Origin: Neurospora crassa OR74A
Lineage: Eukaryota > Ascomycota > Sordariomycetes > Sordariales > Sordariaceae
Assembly (NCBI RefSeq): GCF_000182925.2
Contig: NC_026507.1
Span: 2,790,001-2,854,000 of the forward strand
Reading direction: 5' to 3'
DNA: 64,000 nucleotides
Shown here: positions 59,545-64,000 of the stretch, piece by piece
How positions within the stretch are numbered: the first letter of the stretch is position 1
How the letters are laid out: each line of letters opens with the position of its first letter
Program-made: the position numbers and the translations under genes
The notes under the pieces: model-generated
Told to the model about the DNA's origin: nothing
The model's input: the letters and a program-made list of their open reading frames with translations, nothing else
The model's database searches: none

Positions 59545-61239
59545 TCCTGTCTGCCGTACCTAACCCCTGCGAACCTGACGCTTCCCATTCATCCGGTCGG
59601 CACATACCATCATGATGTTTCAGATACGGATGGACCGAGAGAGAGCTGGGATCATGATTCAAGATTCAGAAAGACGGACAAAACATACGCAACAGGCGAG
59701 AATGATGGACCTCGAAAGATCCACTTGGGCCCAATGCTACCTACATTATCCACGGCCGACTACACCTACGAAAGGCGGCTCCAACGCAACCGCATTATGC
59801 AAGCCGCGACGGAGAGGAGTGGTCTATGATATGCGCCCTTGGCACATTTGATTTGAGATGGTGATGCAATCCATGGGATGCGAGTTGCGATGAAGCACAC
59901 TGCTGCGGCACTAGTTTGGGTAATTTCGCCACATCGGACTATGGTTCATGCATACGATACACAAAACCAACAACATTATACACCCCATTTTGGTCCGGGT
60001 GTTGGAGCATTGGCGTGGTTTCACGGAGTTGCCTTGCGACATGCCTGGTTAGGTTACAACACCGTCAGTTCGGTTGGAAGAAACAGCTGTAATGCCGTTT
60101 GATCAAAAATCTACAAGTCATCAAGATCAATGTCTCGGATCGTCTTCGTAGTTTTTTAGGTGCGCACATTGGCCACTTGAAGTAGAACCGCATGCTCAAC
60201 GCTCCAAGCAAGCTTTTCTCATCACGATTAGATTTCACGGTGCACCACTCAACCAGGGAAAAGAGACGATCCATCGGCTTGACGATCTCTGAGCAACCGT
60301 CACCCCAATGGCATCAAGGGCCTTGTGTCAGAGCCGAGTTGTCACCTGCTTCGTTCTTTAGAATCCATGAGTTTCATTGTCTCGTGGCATTCTCATTGCT
60401 CTCGATGAATCGGTTCAACACTTCATAAACATGGAGCTAAATGGTTGCTCAGAGCTAGTAATGCCAACATGCTTAATGGAGCGTCAAGTTCTGAGCCTTG
60501 AAGACACAGACATACACTTGCCTTTGCTCGAGTGTATTATTTCAGCTTTCCCTCTACTCGTCATCCCTCCTTTTCGAGAGACCAATCGACACTGAATGTC
60601 GCGCCAAAGAATGATGGAGAATCGGAATTTCTCAACAGGCAGGCTACGATACACATGACGCCTTGGCAGGCCCTGGACTTACATCGGATGAATAAATAAA
60701 CGAGGTGACAAGCAGTACCCAATGGAGCGACTCTTCACTTCTTCCGTTTGCAAAATCTCGCTGGCCCGACAACGCGACCCTCGACTACAAAAACAACATG
60801 AGTCCGCGGTTTTTCCCCACCAAGGTTCTCTTCTCCTACAACCACAACACCACCATGCTCTCGGAGTATATCAAGTCAAAGCAACGTACCTCTGTCTCAT
60901 TTCTCGTCATGTCCTCAACCTACTAGACGAGTGTCTATAGGTCTACCCACATCAAGCATCAACTTCTCCAGTTGAACTTGTCGCTTTTTACCTCAACGTC
61001 GACAGAGCAACTTCGCCTTTCAAGGGCACAAAAACACCTGCGAAGTGCAGTCATCACGGACCCCGCCCCCCCCCCCCCCCCCCCCCCCCCCCCTTTCAGT
61101 CTTTGCGCTCCTTGATCGCGCTGTGCTACGACGGCACACGTCGCGAAATCAGCTTTTGCGTCTATCTAAACAGAGCAGACCAAGGTTCTGCTTCTCTTTT
61201 CTCCTGGAGCACCTAACCTTGCCTTCCATCTGATCAGCG
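59545..61239. other. Intergenic; upstream region of the disordered-protein gene
   Basis: 1.7 kb without a convincing gene. The last ~450 bp are pyrimidine-rich as in fungal promoters, contain short uORF-like ATGs (e.g. 60798), and a C28 homopolymer. Confidence 0.45.
61066..61093 (+). repeat. C28 homopolymer
   Basis: 28 consecutive C (with CCCCG just before), about 145-175 bp upstream of the ATG of the next gene. Confidence 0.93.
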
Positions 61240-63057
61240 ATGGGATTCAAGCGAACGGATTCCTACCGACCGAGGGAACGCCAGAACAGCAACGGCCGTG
61301 ACTCGTCTCGCCCTGCAGGTGGTGGATCTCGATCCAGAACTCGACGTAGATCTAACTCTCAGCAAGCATCCCCTCCTAGAGGTCCTGCAGCGAGTCGCCC
61401 ATGGAATCACAGTGGACGAAACTTTTCTGCTCCTAACTGGAGTTATCACCAGCAGGATGCGTCTCGATATGAACATCAACATGGTAGAGAGACCTCTTCC
61501 GAAGCATTAGGAGAAATCACGAATCGGTCTCCCCTTCCAAGCCCCAGGGCCAGGCCTGATCGGAGTAGGTCGCCCGATGATGATGATGACGATGAAGATT
61601 CACTTTTCGTCAGTGATGGTCCAGGTCCTGAGTTTTTCGAGGACTACGCTGAGCCCGAGCCCGAGCCTCTTCCCCGCCCACCTCCGACAATGCGACTGGA
61701 AATTCAGGATGGACAGTCAGAGTTTCCGGACGCTTTTCACAGGCGTCCAAAACCAATCTCAGCCTCACGTATAGCTTCTGGCATGTATTTTCAAGCTAGG
61801 GGAAAGCCAATTTTACCGCCTTTGACGGCCAAACCCAATTCTTCCCAGACTGGGAAAAACGTCCTCAAGCCTCGATACATATCGACCTCCAACATTCCAA
61901 TTGAGGCATCGACCACCCAACCAAAGGCTGCCTCAAAGAAGCCCGTTGGTACCCCATCCAAGCCTAGCGCTTCATCAAAACCGATTCCCCCGAAGACTGA
62001 TGCATCTATGAAGGCTGCTGCTCTCTCGAATGCTGCTGGTCCATTGACGTCTGGCACTGGCATGCCTTCCAAGCCCCCTGTTCCCCTCGATACAGACAAT
62101 GACTCTAGCAGTTCCGCCCCTCGAGTCCCCAGTACCTTGACCATTGAAAAGGAGCCAAGCCGATTTTCTCCATTTTCCTTCCCGAGCAGAAGGACAACCT
62201 CAGGAGGCGACAAACTTGTATGTCAGGAGCTACAGCAGAGCGTTCATCGCCCTACTCTACCCTCGACATTTGATTCACTGCTTCCCAACAAATCCAGGCC
62301 CGAGAACAAACGTGACCCCAAGTCCGACCCAGCATCAACTCGCTCTATCCAGAAACGCAAAGTAGGCGACCTGTTTTCCGCCGCCGATCTCAAGATCATC
62401 TGGAAGCAGTGCTTCGAGCAGCGTCAACCCCCCGACCAATCTCGTCTCGGTCACTTCGCACTTCCTATCCCCTCACACTCACTTCATCTCGTTTCTCCCG
62501 CGCAGCTGGAGCGAGCCAAGCGATACTTCGTTCCTGACATCGTCCGATTTGAGGTAACGCCGCTGCAGCTCGGAAAGAAAAAGTCACGATCAAGTCAAGC
62601 CAATGCGAGACTGTTTCACTCAGATCCTACTCAAATCGCGGGCCGCGAGACTAGTACCCCAACCTATCACAAGCTGCAGCTTCGACCTTCCACATCCCAA
62701 ACGGACGGTCTCGCCTGGCCTGTCTTAAGAGCCATGCAAGTCGGCTGGGAGTTGACCGCGCGATGGTACAAGGAAGTCATTGTCGACGGGGGTTGGGTTA
62801 GTCTGGGTCGTCTTGACCGCGAGGACACCGTCATGTCGGATGCCATGGACATCGATGGCGAGAACGAGAACGACAAGGTCATCACCTCTCGAAACAGCAA
62901 AAACCCTGTCGGTACAGGGCTCGGTGACTTTGTCGCTAATGAGCTGAAGAAGAATGTGGTGAAGACCAAGCACAGCCGCGACGAACCTGAGGGTTCTTTG
63001 AATGTCGACCGCGAGATTGGACGCTGGCTTGATCATGTTTGGAGGGAGCAGAATTAA
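61240..63057 (+). CDS. Hypothetical protein, mostly disordered, with conserved-looking C-terminal region
   Basis: Single-exon 605-aa frame; ATG 61240 (context AGCGATGGG) is the first in frame. Residues 1-330 are disordered: an Arg/Ser-rich start with RSRTRRRSNS, an Asp run (DDDDDDED at about 113), a Glu-Pro repeat and Lys/Pro/Ser-rich segments. The C-terminal ~230 residues look folded: VGDLFSAADLKIIWKQCFEQ, a segment ending PAQLERAKRYFVPDIVRFEV, LAWPVLRAMQVGWELTARWY, and a closing helix DREIGRWLDHVWREQ. The Arg/Ser-rich start and acidic runs suggest a nuclear or RNA-associated protein, but I recognise no family and give no function. Normal GC and codon use argue for a true gene. Confidence 0.8.
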   Translation: MGFKRTDSYRPRERQNSNGRDSSRPAGGGSRSRTRRRSNSQQASPPRGPAASRPWNHSGRNFSAPNWSYHQQDASRYEHQHGRETSSEALGEITNRSPLPSPRARPDRSRSPDDDDDDEDSLFVSDGPGPEFFEDYAEPEPEPLPRPPPTMRLEIQDGQSEFPDAFHRRPKPISASRIASGMYFQARGKPILPPLTAKPNSSQTGKNVLKPRYISTSNIPIEASTTQPKAASKKPVGTPSKPSASSKPIPPKTDASMKAAALSNAAGPLTSGTGMPSKPPVPLDTDNDSSSSAPRVPSTLTIEKEPSRFSPFSFPSRRTTSGGDKLVCQELQQSVHRPTLPSTFDSLLPNKSRPENKRDPKSDPASTRSIQKRKVGDLFSAADLKIIWKQCFEQRQPPDQSRLGHFALPIPSHSLHLVSPAQLERAKRYFVPDIVRFEVTPLQLGKKKSRSSQANARLFHSDPTQIAGRETSTPTYHKLQLRPSTSQTDGLAWPVLRAMQVGWELTARWYKEVIVDGGWVSLGRLDREDTVMSDAMDIDGENENDKVITSRNSKNPVGTGLGDFVANELKKNVVKTKHSRDEPEGSLNVDREIGRWLDHVWREQN

Positions 63058-64000
63058 GCACTGAACAAAGAGGGACGTACGTCTATCTGAGGCCTTGTTG
63101 CGGCGCTCATTGTGGTCATTGCTGCGAGGTGCAGTTCTTCCACATATCACCGGCCCAGTGAGTGGGTGCATACTAAATGCAACATCGATGGTGTTGCGCT
63201 TCCACGCAACACGACTTACAACTTCCCGGTAAATTTCTGTTGCTTTTTGTTGCTCTCAGCAGCTTCCGTTTGTTTAGTTTTACGAAGTGGTCAATCAGTA
63301 TCACTCCCATCCGAACCAGGTTCCGGACAAGGTTCCGGACAAGGTTTGCATTGTTGTTGGCTTTCAGGTTCACTTTGCTACCCATATTATACGGAGCAAG
63401 TGACCGACTATGTTGGAGATACCCCGTGTACAGAACAAGAGCAAACAGGGTCGAGCGCTCGTTTCTTACAGACATGGTTTCAGAGGGTAGGGTTTCCTTG
63501 AGTACCCTCCCTTTAGGTTCTGTAGCTTTAAGAGCCTCATTTAGTGATGAATTTCCTCTCTTCTACATGAGGTTGCATGGTGACGTTCTCGAGTTGGGAA
63601 TGGACCGTCTGATGTCTGTCTCTTTTCTCTGTTATCATCCTATCAGGAATTGCCGCCAACAGCCCCAACCTCTACAGGTGTATTTTATCTGGGAGAAGAG
63701 ATCTACCGATAGATTGGGCCTTGTCGTCCACTTCATTCCCAAATTATCCAGGCCACACATTTGGTTCCACAACGGCACATACATCTGTTCTCCGGCTTTG
63801 GCCTGTCCGCCCAATGCTACTCAACGTCTCCCATAGGCTGCACAAGTCGACCAAACGTCAAAGGGTGACATGTTAATATCAAACAATATATCAAATGGAG
63901 CCTCGATGACCATCGGCATTTCTACATTGTGGAATTTAAACGGCAGTTGTGCAGGCCACGGCAAGTGAACCGTGGACGGGCCATCATGGCTTCTGGATCT
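63058..64000. other. 3' flank of the disordered-protein gene, no gene seen
   Basis: One ~220-codon frame runs across 63177-63836 but lacks any recognisable pattern. A short tandem repeat (GGTTCCGGACAA, two copies plus a partial) lies at about 63319-63345. Confidence 0.45.

Noticed and set aside
63177-63836. + strand frame of ~220 codons at the right edge
   Set aside because: No recognisable motif, Cys/Phe/Leu-rich, overlaps a tandem repeat and other short frames; not supported as a gene.
1-64000. CRISPR array, rRNA genes, bacterial operons
   Set aside because: No regularly spaced direct repeats, no 5S/18S/28S-like segments and no prokaryotic gene organisation were seen; the genes are intron-bearing and eukaryotic.

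Overview
The window reads as nuclear DNA of a filamentous ascomycete, most likely a Neurospora/Sordaria-like Sordariomycete (inference). The evidence is short GT-AG introns of about 55-240 nt with CTAAC-type branch points, GC-rich exons, fungal-specific families (SKT5-type chitin synthase activator, AA9 LPMO, MUS-25/RAD54, SYT1-type Sec7 protein) and a 14 kb AT-rich island bearing the C-to-T/G-to-A damage of repeat-induced point mutation (RIP).

Layout. 1-711: 3' end of a mitochondrial SLC25 carrier (+). 1478-4819: SKT5/CHS4-like chitin synthase activator (-), with a 12-nt terminal micro-exon that creates a CAAX box. 4820-7115: gene-free. 7116-14556: complete but RIP-destroyed Ty3/gypsy chromovirus with two 242-bp LTRs and a perfect 5-bp target duplication (ATTAA), sitting in a RIPped Tc1/mariner-type transposase relic that continues to about 15.8 kb. 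About 15.8-20.88 kb: further AT-rich, strand-biased RIP relics, mostly unidentified. 21386-22399: proteasome subunit RPN12 (+). 22880-27030: coatomer alpha (-). 28229-32790: UDP-glucose:glycoprotein glucosyltransferase (+). 33272-35767: RAD54/MUS-25 (-). 36709-41590: Sec7-PH ArfGEF (-). 45353-45447: intron-containing tRNA-Ser(GCU) with two broken 5' half copies upstream. 46419-48305: F-box protein (-). 49935-51421: protein with a Copia-Pol-like beta-barrel domain (-), possibly domesticated. 52435-53502: AA9 LPMO (-). 55034-57448: GH51 arabinofuranosidase (-). 59169-59544: small MRX7-like protein (+). 61240-63057: disordered hypothetical protein (+).

Functional themes. COPA, UGGT, the Sec7 ArfGEF and the chitin synthase activator all serve the secretory pathway or cell wall, but they are housekeeping neighbours and not an operon-like unit. 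AA9 and GH51 are adjacent, same-strand secreted plant-biomass enzymes, each with a GGCTAA (XlnR/XLR-1-type) element upstream. Gene models were built by hand from splice signals and frame continuity. All multi-exon models given here sum to whole codons. I found no CRISPR array, no rRNA gene and no clearly new multi-gene system. The most unusual signals are the strand-polarised RIP that flips at the retrotransposon boundary, the chimeric RIP state of the two LTRs, the tRNA half-copy array, the possible domesticated Copia-like gene and a GC-AG intron carrying an A31 tract.
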